Positions 1 through 7,595 of a stretch of DNA of 12,768 nt are shown in pieces. Location: contig DHMA01000022.1 in assembly GCA_002405555.1 (NCBI GenBank), positions 7,899-20,666 of the forward strand, read 5' to 3'. The notes beneath the pieces were generated by a model, which did not search any database, was not told the DNA's origin, and saw nothing but the letters and a program-made list of their open reading frames with translations. Numbering within the stretch: the first letter of the stretch is position 1; each line of letters starts with the position of its first letter. Origin of the DNA: Opitutia bacterium UBA4654. GTDB taxonomy: Bacteria; Verrucomicrobiota; Verrucomicrobiia; Opitutales; Intestinicryptomonadaceae. Position numbers and translations under genes: made by a program.

Positions 1-2
1 AC

Positions 3-998
3 GACATTCTGAATTTGGAGGGAAATTTCCGCGATTTCTCCGTTGCGATGATTTCCTTTGCGCTTCCGCTTGTTTTCATTTTCAACTCGCGGGCGGCGGC
101 GGGAATTGCCGCCATTTGGTGCGCGGTGCTCGCCAACCCCTACTCGCGCGACGCGGGCATTTTCGACGCCCTGTTCACCTGCGCGTGCTTTGCCGCCGTC
201 GGAATCCATGCGTTTCGGAATCGCGCCGAGCCGAACGCGCTCAACGCCGTATTGCGCCTGATTATATGCGCATGCGCCCCAATTTTGGCGGGCGATGCGC
301 TCGAAATTCTTGTTGTCGGGACAAGCCCGCCCGTCGGGTCGGAGGCATTGCCCGACATCGACCATTTCTACGCCGCCGTCTCGGTCGGAATCGGCGCGGC
401 AATGCTTGCAATCGGGGCGAAGTCGGGCGGCTTCCGCTTTGCGAAAGTTCCGCATCTTTTCGTCGGGCTTTTGATAATGTGCGGGGCAATGTGCGTTTTG
501 AACGAACCGAACTCCTACGTCGGCGAGCACGCGATACTTTTGTATTCGCTTCCGCCGCTTGCCGACCTGTTCGAGCTTTCGGCTGCGGCGGGAAGCATTC
601 TGATTGGGGCGGTCACGCTCACCGCGCTTGTTTGGATTTTCGCGACGTTCCGCGCGTTGGCATCCGCCGAACGGCTGACGGGCGCGGCGCTTGCGGGCTT
701 TATCTTCCCGCTGTACCTCGCGGCGGGGCGTTTTTGCGGCGACAAATACATGCCGTTCATGATTCTTTCGAACGCCGTGTTTTTCGCCGCCGCCGCGTCG
801 CTCGCCTTTGCGGGAGTGCGGCGGGGAAGTTTTCTGCCGCTGAACGCGGGCGTGGCAATGATTGTCTGGCAGGGGATTCTCCGCGTGTCGGCAAGCGGCG
901 GCGGCATTCTGTTCCGCTCGGCGTTTTTCGGGCTTTGCGGGATTCTGCTGATAGGCGCGAACTACTTTTTGAAGAGGAGGCTCGACCGTGAAAACTAA
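3..998 (+). CDS. multi-pass membrane protein, DUF2157/DUF4401-like (5' end outside window)
   Basis: The frame is open from the first bases of the window, so the gene very likely begins upstream; the TTG at 15 is only the first possible start inside it. The visible protein of about 331 residues is a chain of hydrophobic segments (roughly nine to eleven) separated by very short loops, so it is an integral membrane protein. Its last segment is followed by a short basic tail (KRRLDREN) after a stretch reading LFRSAFFGLCGILLIGANYF. This resembles the end of DUF2157-type proteins, where an arginine-led helix precedes a basic tail. The gene overlaps the next one by 11 bases and so is co-transcribed and probably translationally coupled. 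In many bacteria a DUF2157/DUF4401 gene is paired with a GDYXXLXY gene, which fits the downstream gene. The function of the family is unknown. The family assignment is inferred from pattern and context; the membrane nature is seen directly. Confidence 0.6.
   Translation, partial: DILNLEGNFRDFSVAMISFALPLVFIFNSRAAAGIAAIWCAVLANPYSRDAGIFDALFTCACFAAVGIHAFRNRAEPNALNAVLRLIICACAPILAGDALEILVVGTSPPVGSEALPDIDHFYAAVSVGIGAAMLAIGAKSGGFRFAKVPHLFVGLLIMCGAMCVLNEPNSYVGEHAILLYSLPPLADLFELSAAAGSILIGAVTLTALVWIFATFRALASAERLTGAALAGFIFPLYLAAGRFCGDKYMPFMILSNAVFFAAAASLAFAGVRRGSFLPLNAGVAMIVWQGILRVSASGGGILFRSAFFGLCGILLIGANYFLKRRLDREN
975..980 (+). promoter_or_regulatory. strong ribosome binding site fixing a GTG start
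   Basis: AGGAGG sits seven bases before the GTG at 988, inside the end of the upstream reading frame. It decides for this GTG as the start of the second plus-strand gene. It is the strongest Shine-Dalgarno sequence in the window; most minus-strand genes have weak ones or none. Confidence 0.75.
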
Positions 999-1668
999 AC
1001 TCTTGGCGGCGGCGTTTGCCGCGCTTGCATGCGCCGAAGCCTTTGTGGGGCTGCGCTCAATAGGCAAAGCTTCCGACATCTTGGAGACGGGAACGGAGCT
1101 TCGCCTTCCAATCAAGCAGGTGAAAAAGTCGGACTTCGAAAAGTTCGACCCGACGGAATTTTCGCCGAGAATCGAGCAGATTTCCCTGCCGTACAAAACG
1201 GAAATCCCGATTGTCGAAATGCGCCTGCAACGCGGGCGCAAAGACAGGGACTTCCCGTTTAACATCGACTTTTTCGGCAAGCCCAAAGCGCGCGTTGCCG
1301 TCGCGTTCGAGCGCGGTTCGGACGGAATCGACCGCGCGGTTTCGTATTCGGAAAAGCCCGCAGGCGGCGCGTACATCGACCTTGCGCTTGAAAGCTGCAA
1401 TCTTGTCCGCTACGAAAACAGCAAAAAAATTCCGCTGGAACAGCCCGAATTGGAGTTTGAGCAACCGTTTTTGCGCATGGAGTTTTCAAAAAAGCAGGCG
1501 GCGCGGATTGCAAAATACATGGGGGCGAAATACGGCGAATCGTCGGACGCAAAATCCCGCAAAGACTGCGCGGTAATGCGCGTAAAGAACGGCCGCGCCA
1601 TTACGGTAGACGTCGAAGTAGGCGGGGTGTCGCTCAAAAAAATCGCGGCGGGAGAATCCGAAAAGTAG
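988..1668 (+). CDS. GDYXXLXY-like exported or membrane-anchored protein (motif degenerate)
   Basis: This 226-residue protein has a basic N-terminus (MKTK) and one hydrophobic segment (about residues 5-22), so it is either secreted or held by a single anchor with the rest outside the cytoplasm. The start is GTG, supported by AGGAGG seven bases upstream. Residues 35-42 (GTELRLPI) and the stretch from D54-P55 to L67-P68-Y69 line up by eye with the GDYXXLXY family pattern, in which DP.D is followed by GDYxxLxY. Here the G-D-Y part is replaced, leaving only the trailing L-x-Y. Near the C-terminus, residues around VKNGRAITVDVEVGGV resemble the family's closing strand pair. Pairing with a DUF2157-like membrane gene supports this reading. 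The biochemical role is unknown. If the family call is wrong, it remains an anchored hypothetical protein rich in basic and acidic residues. Confidence 0.6.
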   Translation: MKTKLLAAAFAALACAEAFVGLRSIGKASDILETGTELRLPIKQVKKSDFEKFDPTEFSPRIEQISLPYKTEIPIVEMRLQRGRKDRDFPFNIDFFGKPKARVAVAFERGSDGIDRAVSYSEKPAGGAYIDLALESCNLVRYENSKKIPLEQPELEFEQPFLRMEFSKKQAARIAKYMGAKYGESSDAKSRKDCAVMRVKNGRAITVDVEVGGVSLKKIAAGESEK

Positions 1669-1672
1669 CCGC

Positions 1673-1697
1673 AAAAAAGCCCCCTTTTCGGAGGCTT
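1673..1697 (-). terminator. intrinsic terminator of the nonulosonic acid operon
   Basis: Read on the minus strand, a stem AAGCC-x-CC / GG-x-GGCTT (arms 1690-1697 and 1677-1684, one mismatch, five-base loop) is followed directly by six T residues (complement of 1673-1678). This is the classic Rho-independent layout and lies about 180 bases past the stop of the last minus-strand gene. On the plus strand the hairpin is followed by AAACGCC with no T run, so it should not terminate the convergent plus-strand genes efficiently. Confidence 0.7.
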
Positions 1698-1733
1698 AAA
1701 CGCCCGCGGCAACTTGGCAAAATTTCGGCGTTC

Positions 1734-1765
1734 GGGGCGTCCCGATTTCGGGCGGCAAACGCCCC
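1734..1765. repeat. inverted repeat in the convergent intergenic gap
   Basis: GGGGCGT (1734-1740) and ACGCCCC (1759-1765) are perfect complements. Between them CCCGA (1741-1745) and TCGGG (1748-1752) also pair, giving a nested hairpin with a bulge on the 3' side. No T run follows on either strand. In the minus-strand transcript it precedes the terminator and could protect the mRNA 3' end. The rest of the gap 1669-1874 holds the terminator and no convincing gene. Confidence 0.35.
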
Positions 1766-1874
1766 GCGCGGCGGAATCAACGCGCCAACCGCGCCTGCTT
1801 TGTTGTCGCGGCGGCGGAAGCGGACTCAGCGTTTCGGAATCGCGCCGAACACGTCCGCGGGCAGGAAAGCCGCG

Positions 1875-3143
1875 CTATTGCGGCCGCCATTCGAGGGTGA
1901 GCTTTTCGAGCAGTTTTGCGACCGCCGCGACGTTCTTTTCGCGGTCGAAGTCTTTGACCATTTTCTTGTAGTCGTCTACGACAACCCCGTAGCCGAGGCA
2001 TTTGTAGAATTTGTCGAACTCGCGCTGCAATTCGGCGTGGTCGATTTTATAATTCAGAATGTCGTCAATCTTGAAATCGGGCGAGTACACGAACGCTCCG
2101 GGGAAGCGTTTATACCACGCCTGCCCGAACGTAAGCACGTTTCTGCCGCCCGTGAGAGCCTCCCAGCCCGCCGTGCCCGTGATTGTCGCGACGAATTTCG
2201 AGTTTGCGATAAGCTCATAGGTGGACGTTTCGTTCGGAACGAGCTTTGCGTTTTTGAGCATTTTCAGGCGCTGGAAGAAACAGCGTCCGCGCCTGAATTC
2301 GTCCTGATAGGGATTCTCCTTGACGTACACAAACCAGCCTTCGGGCAGAAGCTCCGACACGCGCTCTATTGCCAGCATTTGGTCGCGGTAGACGCCGCCG
2401 AGCGAGTCGGTCGTCATTTCGGGTTGGAGGTGGAGCGGGAAGTAGACGAAGTTCGCCTTCAGGTCTATGTCTTTCGAGACCGCCCGCGCCATGCGCCTGT
2501 GGTACATGAACGTGTACGGCAGTTTTATGAGGTTCACAACCGACATGTACAGGTGCCTTATCACGCGGATATTTTTGAAAATCCCCACGCGCAGGTAGTT
2601 TTTGCGCATGTAGAAAAGGTCCTTTTTGAACTTCTTTTCGATGGTGAAAGTGTCGTCGCCCATTTTCATCATGTGGGCTGGGTCGCCGAGTTTCTCGACG
2701 GAATCGCAGTACATGACGCGGTTGGGGAAAAGCGTCTGGTGGAAGAGCACGTTTTTTACGCCCATCGCCTTTGCGATTGCGTAGAAAATGATGTCGGGGC
2801 CTATGTGCGGAATGTTGTCGAAGAAGATTGCGTCGGGCTTTTCGTCCTTGACGAGGTTGTAGAAATACTGAAAGTAGATGTTGAAATAGTCTACGTAGTC
2901 GTAGAATTTTTCGGGGCGCAGGTAAATCTGCTTGGGGCGGTTGCGGCTTGCAAAATACTGCGGAAGGTATTTGTACGCCTCCTCGTAGACGCGCTTGTCG
3001 TAGGGCTTGTAGGAGTCGAGGGGAATCCTGCAATTATTCAGCGCGGAGCGGCTGCAAAAACAATGCGAAACCTTGACGTTGCCGAGCTTTTCGACGGCTT
3101 CGGCAATTTCGTTGCTGAAACCCCAGAGAATTATGTTTTTCAT
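1875..3143 (-). CDS. KpsS/LipB-like capsule biosynthesis protein, candidate nonulosonic acid transferase
   Basis: The 422-residue protein has no signal peptide or membrane segment and looks like a cytoplasmic GT-B-type enzyme. The second half carries the most recognisable pattern: YFPLHLQPE (234-242), KENP (275-278, where capsule Kdo transferases have HP after a basic or acidic residue), TSTYELIANS (306-315), then TGTAGWEAL (322-330) and LTFGQAWY (337-344). The last two closely follow the capsule-synthesis (KpsC/KpsS/LipB) consensus in which T..S/T-x-G-x-EAL is followed by G.pV...G...Y. The ATG overlaps the legF stop as ATGA, with AGGA a few bases upstream, and the gene is the last of the operon. 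Known members add Kdo or act on CMP-sugar-derived capsule polymers. Placement right after the CMP-sugar synthetase leads me to infer that it uses the CMP-nonulosonate. The exact donor, acceptor and linkage cannot be read from sequence. Family confidence is moderate to good; activity is inference. Confidence 0.7.
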   Translation of the reverse strand: MKNIILWGFSNEIAEAVEKLGNVKVSHCFCSRSALNNCRIPLDSYKPYDKRVYEEAYKYLPQYFASRNRPKQIYLRPEKFYDYVDYFNIYFQYFYNLVKDEKPDAIFFDNIPHIGPDIIFYAIAKAMGVKNVLFHQTLFPNRVMYCDSVEKLGDPAHMMKMGDDTFTIEKKFKKDLFYMRKNYLRVGIFKNIRVIRHLYMSVVNLIKLPYTFMYHRRMARAVSKDIDLKANFVYFPLHLQPEMTTDSLGGVYRDQMLAIERVSELLPEGWFVYVKENPYQDEFRRGRCFFQRLKMLKNAKLVPNETSTYELIANSKFVATITGTAGWEALTGGRNVLTFGQAWYKRFPGAFVYSPDFKIDDILNYKIDHAELQREFDKFYKCLGYGVVVDDYKKMVKDFDREKNVAAVAKLLEKLTLEWRPQ

Positions 3144-3835
3144 TTTGTCCTGTTTTTTAAAATTGTTTCGGCGAGGGCGAAGTCGATTTCCGTGTCTATG
3201 TCTACCGACTCCTCCGCGGGCATTATGTACGCGTAGGAATCGAGCGAGAACAAATCGAGCTTCGGCTCAACGAATTTTGTCCAGACTATATACATCGCGC
3301 CGTTGATTGTATAGTATTTTTCTATTTTCTGGCGCGGTTTGTTTGCGTACTCCGAATTTACGAAGCCGCGCGTAGAGAGGTTTTCGGGTAGCGTGTTAAT
3401 CCATTTGAGCGAGTGCGGGAACTCGGAAAGCCCAACGACCGCCTCGGCGCGTTTTTCGAAAAACAGCCCGAACGCTTCGCGGATATTCTCCGCCGTGCGC
3501 AGGGGCGAAGTGGGCTGGAGGAGCGCGACGATGTCGTAGCGCGTTTCGAGCTTCGAGAGCGTCTCCGCCACGACGCTCCACGACGACGCGCCGTCGGTCG
3601 CCGTTTCCGCCGAGCGCAGGAACGGGACTTCCGCGCCGTACTCGCGCCCGATTTCCGCGTACTTCGGGCTGTCGGTCGAAAGGATTACGGCGTCGAACAC
3701 GCCGCTTTCGCGGGCGGCGCGCGCGGTGTGGGCAAGCAGCGGAACGCCGCAGAGCGGCCTGATGTTTTTGTCCCTCAAACCTTTCGAGCCGCTTCTTGCG
3801 GGAATGATTGCCGCTATTTTTTTCCCGTTTAGCAT
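3140..3835 (-). CDS. legF: CMP-N,N'-diacetyllegionaminic acid synthase (acylneuraminate cytidylyltransferase family)
   Basis: The enzyme activates a nonulosonic acid by reaction with CTP, giving the CMP-sugar donor and pyrophosphate. The 231-residue length is usual for short NeuA/PseF/LegF enzymes. Visible motifs are the CTP-binding loop IPARSGSKGLRDKNI (11-25), STDS (53-56), LLQPTSPLR (105-113), NGAMY (178-182) and the metal-binding ESVDIDTEIDF (209-219). No extra C-terminal domain is present. The stop overlaps the downstream start by ATGA and the start lies one base past the ptmE stop, so translation is probably coupled; no clear Shine-Dalgarno is seen. NeuA, PseF and LegF cannot be separated reliably by motif. 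The legionaminic call rests on the neighbours LegB, LegH and PtmE. The cytidylyltransferase call itself is firm. Confidence 0.9.
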   Translation of the reverse strand: MLNGKKIAAIIPARSGSKGLRDKNIRPLCGVPLLAHTARAARESGVFDAVILSTDSPKYAEIGREYGAEVPFLRSAETATDGASSWSVVAETLSKLETRYDIVALLQPTSPLRTAENIREAFGLFFEKRAEAVVGLSEFPHSLKWINTLPENLSTRGFVNSEYANKPRQKIEKYYTINGAMYIVWTKFVEPKLDLFSLDSYAYIMPAEESVDIDTEIDFALAETILKNRTK

Positions 3836-3836
3836 G

Positions 3837-4883
3837 TCAGAATTTTATATAGTTTATGTCGTTTTTCGCCTTGGAATAATTCTGCGCCGTGCCGATGTCG
3901 AGCCAGTAGCCGACAATCGGGAAGTACGAGACCTTGCCGCCGTTTTCGACGAGCTTTTCAATCATGTCGGTCGCGTTGTAGGGCGCGTCGGGCGGAATGG
4001 AGTCTACGAGTTTTCTGCCGAACAGGTATATCCCCGCGTTTGAATAGTAGTTGTAGGTGGGCTTTTCGGTAAAGCCGCGAATCATGTTCCCCGACGTTTC
4101 CAAAACGGCGTAGGGAATGTCCACTTTCATCGTGAACGCCGCAACGCTCATGTCGGCAAAGCTCTCCTTGTATTTTGCGAAGAAGTCCTCGAAATCTATG
4201 TTCGTCAAGATGTCGGCGTTAATCACCAGAATGTCGTCGTTGCGGAACTCCTTTGCGAGCCTTACCGAGCCGATTGTGCCCAGCGGCGCGTCCTCCTCGA
4301 TGAAGTCGATGTTCAAATCGGCGTACCTGTCGGTGAGGTAGTCTATAATCTGCCCCTTCAAGTGGTTTACGGAAATGTGGAAATTCTCCACGCCGTACGA
4401 CGCCAGCCGCTCTATGTTGTGGGCGATAATCGGCTTGTCGCGCAGGGGAAGCATGGGCTTGGGAATGTCGTTCGTGTAGGGTTGCAGGCGGATTCCCCTG
4501 CCGCCCGCCATGATTACCGCGTCAACCGGCAGGCACGTGCGCTTGGCGTTGAGGTTGAGAATGCCGAGCAGTTTGCCGTCGGGCGAAACGTGCGGAATGA
4601 GGCGCAGGTTGAGAGCCTTGAACTCGCCGATTTTCTTGTAGTCGCGCTTGTCCAAAAGGTAGTGGAATTTTTTGTTCATCACGCCGTCTATGCGCGAGTC
4701 GAGCGTAGCCCCCGCCACGAGGTTGCGGCGGATGTCGCCGTCGGTCACGCTGCCGAGAACCCTGCCGTCGGGCGAGACCACAAACAGAACAAGCGGCATT
4801 CCGCCCGCGATTTTGTTCATCTTGCCGAGCGTATCCAAAATTGTGGCGTTCGAGCCTACGAGGTGTGAGTCGAGTTCGTTCAT
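3837..4883 (-). CDS. ptmE: CBS-pair glucosamine-1-phosphate guanylyltransferase (PtmE/LegX type)
   Basis: The 348-residue protein has two CBS domains (about 8-60 with VLGSVTDGDIRR, and 65-115 with LLGILNLN) followed by a sugar nucleotidyltransferase domain (about 121-340). Catalytic-type motifs are AGGRGIRLQPYT (126-137), KPMLPL (142-147), NADIL (222-226) and GYWLDIGT (325-332). This CBS plus NTP-transferase layout is that of Campylobacter PtmE, which makes GDP-glucosamine from GTP and glucosamine-1-phosphate at the head of the GDP-linked legionaminic acid route. The frame stays open far upstream, but those codons lie inside legG. The ATG at 4883 overlapping the legG stop as ATGA, just before the CBS domain, is the credible start. 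The CBS pair may sense nucleotides, which is inference. Other GDP- or NDP-sugar pyrophosphorylases share the fold, so substrate choice depends on context. Confidence 0.85.
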   Translation of the reverse strand: MNELDSHLVGSNATILDTLGKMNKIAGGMPLVLFVVSPDGRVLGSVTDGDIRRNLVAGATLDSRIDGVMNKKFHYLLDKRDYKKIGEFKALNLRLIPHVSPDGKLLGILNLNAKRTCLPVDAVIMAGGRGIRLQPYTNDIPKPMLPLRDKPIIAHNIERLASYGVENFHISVNHLKGQIIDYLTDRYADLNIDFIEEDAPLGTIGSVRLAKEFRNDDILVINADILTNIDFEDFFAKYKESFADMSVAAFTMKVDIPYAVLETSGNMIRGFTEKPTYNYYSNAGIYLFGRKLVDSIPPDAPYNATDMIEKLVENGGKVSYFPIVGYWLDIGTAQNYSKAKNDINYIKF

Positions 4884-6028
4884 AAGTCGAAAAATATTTT
4901 CTTTCCGCCGAGCTTCGGCGTTTCCGAAAGCAGTTTGTCGGCGATGAGTTTCGCCGTGGGTTTGCCGCCGTAGGGGCTTTTGACTTTCGACAGAACCGCG
5001 GCGAAGTCCGCGCCCAACGCGGTGTCGAGAGCGCGGGAAATCGAGGCGGCGTCGGGCTTGCAGTCTATGATGGAGGGCGTGCGCATGCGCCCGTCCTGCC
5101 TGCTGCCTACGTTCACCGTGGCGCGTTTGAAAGACGGAGCTTCTATTATCCCGCTCGACGAATTGCCCACAACCGCCGCGCAATATTTCATCATGCTTAG
5201 ATAGTTCCGCGCACCGAGGTTTCCGACGACTTTGATTTTGTCGGGATACTTTTTTGCGTAGCGCGAAAGCAGCGCGTTGAGCCTGCGCGAGCCGGTGTCG
5301 GCGTTCGGATACGTGAAAAGCGACGCGTAGCCGACGCGCGCGACGAGCACATCGAGCAGCGCGCGCATCTGCGCCTCCTGCGAATCGGTTTCCGTGGTTA
5401 TGGGGTGGAATGTCGCCAAAAATGTTTTCGACGCGTCGGCGACCCCCGCGACGCGCTCTATTTCGCGCTTCGGAAGCAGCGGAATTTTGCGGATGTTCTC
5501 GACTCCCAACGCACCGACGTCGAAGACTGTCTTCGGGTTCTCGCCGAGCTGTATGATTCTTTTGCGGTACTGGGCGCAGGCGGCGAAATGCAGCGACGCC
5601 ATTTTCGTAATCGCGTGCCTGAACGCGTCGTCGAACGCCCCGTATGTAAGCTCGCCGCCGTGAATGTGCGCAATCGGCACTCCGAGCGCGCAGCACGCGG
5701 CGGCAATCGAAAGGGACTCGTACCTGTCTCCCAAAATCACCGCGATGTCGGGCTTTATTTTCGAGACCGCGCGCCCGACTTTCGAAAGCGCGTTCGCCAT
5801 GGTGTCGAGCACTCCGAATTTTGTGTCGCCCGCGCAAATGCGCACGCGGGCGGCGATGTCGACGCCGTCGCCCTCGATTTCGCGCACGGTGTACCCGTAG
5901 TTTTTTTCGAGGTGCGAGCCTGTCGCAATCACCGAAAGTTCGACGTTTTTTCTTGCGCGAAGCTCGAAAATCAGCCCCCTCAAAAGTCCGTATTCGGAGC
6001 GGGCGGCGGTAATGACGCAGATTTTCAT
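4880..6028 (-). CDS. legG: NDP-sugar hydrolase/2-epimerase (LegG/NeuC family)
   Basis: This enzyme of the non-hydrolysing/hydrolysing UDP-GlcNAc 2-epimerase superfamily inverts C2 and removes the nucleotide, giving 2,4-diacetamido-2,4,6-trideoxymannose for the synthase. The 382-residue length is normal. Motifs are GDRYE (100-104), HIHGGELT (121-128), GAFDDAFRHAITKM (130-143), HP (208-209), GNSSSGIIEAP (288-298) and GSRQDGR (308-314), matching NeuC/LegG closely. I chose the ATG at 6028, which gives MKICVITAARSEYG and overlaps the legI stop as ATGA. An upstream start would add 21 residues encoded within legI and break the coupling. PtmE next door suggests a GDP-linked rather than UDP-linked substrate. 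NeuC of the Neu5Ac pathway is the alternative, made less likely by LegB and LegH. Confidence 0.9.
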   Translation of the reverse strand: MKICVITAARSEYGLLRGLIFELRARKNVELSVIATGSHLEKNYGYTVREIEGDGVDIAARVRICAGDTKFGVLDTMANALSKVGRAVSKIKPDIAVILGDRYESLSIAAACCALGVPIAHIHGGELTYGAFDDAFRHAITKMASLHFAACAQYRKRIIQLGENPKTVFDVGALGVENIRKIPLLPKREIERVAGVADASKTFLATFHPITTETDSQEAQMRALLDVLVARVGYASLFTYPNADTGSRRLNALLSRYAKKYPDKIKVVGNLGARNYLSMMKYCAAVVGNSSSGIIEAPSFKRATVNVGSRQDGRMRTPSIIDCKPDAASISRALDTALGADFAAVLSKVKSPYGGKPTAKLIADKLLSETPKLGGKKIFFDL

Positions 6029-7017
6029 AGGACAATCCGTTCGTTTTTTTCGAAGTCGCGCCGCGCGGTTTTTCCGACGACCGAATCCCACTTCATGGGC
6101 GAAATTCCCGTGGCGGGGCGTTTCGCCGCAAGGTTCGCGTCGCTGAAAAACTCGCCCTTTTTTATGCGCTTTTTTGCGACAATCGACTTCCGCGCAACCG
6201 CCGCGTTCTTCGCCTCGACCGCCGACGGACGCTTTGCGCCGTCGCCCAGCGCCGCCGAAACATTGCGGATTGACGCCACCATCTGTTTCAGCTCGTCGGG
6301 TTCGAGGCTCGCCTTGTGGTCGGGGCCGTCCATTTCGCGCGAGAGCGTAAAATGCTTTTCGATAATCTCCGCCCCAAGCGCAACCGCCGCGACCGACACC
6401 TCAATTCCGCGCGTGTGGTCGGAATACCCCACGGGCAGGCGGAAGCGGCGTTTCATGGCAAGCATTGCGTTCAGGTTCACGGCGTCGAAGGGGCAGGGAT
6501 ACTCGGTGGTGCAGTGCAGAAGCGATACATCGCAGTCGCGCAAAACTTTCAACGCCGCCGAAATTTCAGCAAGAGTCGCCATTCCCGTCGAGAGGATTGC
6601 CTTGCACCCGAACGAATTTATCTTGCGCAAATACGGCAGGTTCGTGATTTCGCCCGACGGTATTTTGAAAATCGGCATGCCCAACTTGCGGAGGAAGTCC
6701 GCGCTGTCGCAGTCGAACGGCGACGACAGAAAAAGTATCCCGCGCTTTCGGCAGTAGGCTTTAAGCATGCGCGTGTCGGACTTCGAAAGTTCGAGTTTTT
6801 TGAGCATTTCGTACTGGCTCTCCGCGCGGTTTTTTGCGTTCCGCTTTTGGTAGTCGGCCTTGGGGGCGTCGGGCTCGACCAAGTCGGCGGCCTTGAAAGT
6901 CTGGAATTTCACGGCGTCGCAGCCGGCGTCCGCCGCAGCGTCAACCAGCCGCTTTGCAAGCTCCGCGCTGCCGTTGTGGTTTACGCCAGCCTCCGCTATG
7001 ACAAACACCGCGCTCAT
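6025..7017 (-). CDS. legI: N,N'-diacetyllegionaminic acid synthase (NeuB family)
   Basis: The enzyme condenses phosphoenolpyruvate with the six-carbon diacetamido sugar to give the nine-carbon legionaminic acid. The 330 residues contain a NeuB TIM-barrel: IAEAGVNHNG (7-16), KFQT (37-40), SPFD (99-102), KIPSGE (118-123), LSTGMAT (142-148), HCTTEYP (168-174), GYSDHT (197-202), EKHFTL (220-225) and GPDHKASLEP (231-240). An SAF/antifreeze-like domain follows (about 272-330, starting ARKSIVAKKRIKKGE). Barrel metal and PEP-binding residues look intact. GGGGAG lies nine bases before the ATG, one of the better ribosome sites on this strand, and the start overlaps the legH stop as ATGA. PseI and NeuB share all these motifs, so the sugar identity comes from the operon. 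The synthase call is very secure. Confidence 0.92.
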   Translation of the reverse strand: MSAVFVIAEAGVNHNGSAELAKRLVDAAADAGCDAVKFQTFKAADLVEPDAPKADYQKRNAKNRAESQYEMLKKLELSKSDTRMLKAYCRKRGILFLSSPFDCDSADFLRKLGMPIFKIPSGEITNLPYLRKINSFGCKAILSTGMATLAEISAALKVLRDCDVSLLHCTTEYPCPFDAVNLNAMLAMKRRFRLPVGYSDHTRGIEVSVAAVALGAEIIEKHFTLSREMDGPDHKASLEPDELKQMVASIRNVSAALGDGAKRPSAVEAKNAAVARKSIVAKKRIKKGEFFSDANLAAKRPATGISPMKWDSVVGKTARRDFEKNERIVL

Positions 7018-7592
7018 TTCACAACGCTCCCCGCCTTGACAAAAGTTTCGGGCGGCACAACCGCTCCGTTGGCGACGGTCGCGTTGCTGCCGACAAATGT
7101 TCCGCCGCCGATTTTCGCCGCGCCGTTTACGACGGCGGCAGTCGAAATGTGGCAGGTGTCGCCGACTTCCGAGTCGTGCTCAACAAGAGCCTTCGTATTT
7201 ATTATGCAGTTTGCGCCAACCCTCGCGCCCGCGTTCACAAAAGCGTAGTGCATGACGATTGTGCCCTCCCCTATTTCGGCATGGCGCGAAACCCGCGCCA
7301 AGGGCGAGACCACAGTCGCCGGCTTCAAGCCAAGCTCTTTAATGCGGGCGAAGAGCCTCGACCGCGCTTCGTGCGAGCGCATATGCCCCACGGTAATAAG
7401 AAACTCGACGTCTTTCCCGCAAAATTCGGGCAGCATTTCGTCGTGCCCGATTACGGGATAGCCCAAAACCGAAGAACCGTCCTTTTCGGGCGCGTCGATT
7501 AACCCGAGAATGCGGTACTTGCCCTCAGCCTCGATTACATCGACGCACGACTTCGCGTGCCCGCCGCAGCCCAAAAGAATCAGGTCTTTCAT
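7014..7592 (-). CDS. legH: sugar-nucleotide 4-amino N-acetyltransferase (LegH/PglD/NeuD family)
   Basis: The 192-residue protein has an N-terminal nucleotide-sugar binding half starting with the glycine-rich LLGCGGHAK (6-14), and a C-terminal left-handed beta-helix of hexapeptide repeats (about 92-185). The repeat region contains VEHD (137-140), whose H139 corresponds to the general-base histidine of PglD-type acetyltransferases, followed by GDTCHIS with a second histidine. The likely reaction is acetyl transfer from acetyl-CoA to the 4-amino group made after the LegB and LegC steps. It starts three bases after the legB stop with no clear Shine-Dalgarno and overlaps legI by ATGA. NeuD sialic acid O-acetyltransferases look alike; position between legB and legI favours LegH. 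That it lies directly behind legB, with no aminotransferase gene between, is unusual. Confidence 0.85.
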   Translation of the reverse strand: MKDLILLGCGGHAKSCVDVIEAEGKYRILGLIDAPEKDGSSVLGYPVIGHDEMLPEFCGKDVEFLITVGHMRSHEARSRLFARIKELGLKPATVVSPLARVSRHAEIGEGTIVMHYAFVNAGARVGANCIINTKALVEHDSEVGDTCHISTAAVVNGAAKIGGGTFVGSNATVANGAVVPPETFVKAGSVVK

Positions 7593-7595
7593 TCG

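Noticed and set aside
1800..3236. 478-residue open frame on the plus strand
   Set aside because: It lies opposite the KpsS-like gene and the legF end, both with clear protein motifs. Its product is a valine- and phenylalanine-rich antisense translation with no recognisable domain, as expected in GC-rich DNA.
4884..6035. Long N-terminal extension of PtmE (frame open to 6035)
   Set aside because: The extension is arginine-rich out-of-frame reading of legG. The CBS domain starts right after the ATG at 4883, which overlaps the legG stop as ATGA.
6029..6091. Upstream start for LegG adding 21 residues
   Set aside because: The extra residues are basic, not found in NeuC/LegG proteins, and fall within legI, whereas the ATG at 6028 gives the family N-terminus.
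5405..6757. 450-residue plus-strand open frame
   Set aside because: Antisense to legG and legI; composition is low-complexity and no motif is present.
4880..7592. Neu5Ac (sialic acid) pathway neuA-neuB-neuC-neuD as the meaning of the cluster
   Set aside because: NeuA/B/C/D-like genes alone would fit, but the LegB-specific dehydratase and the PtmE-type guanylyltransferase in the same coupled operon favour legionaminic acid. It remains a weaker alternative because LegC is missing.
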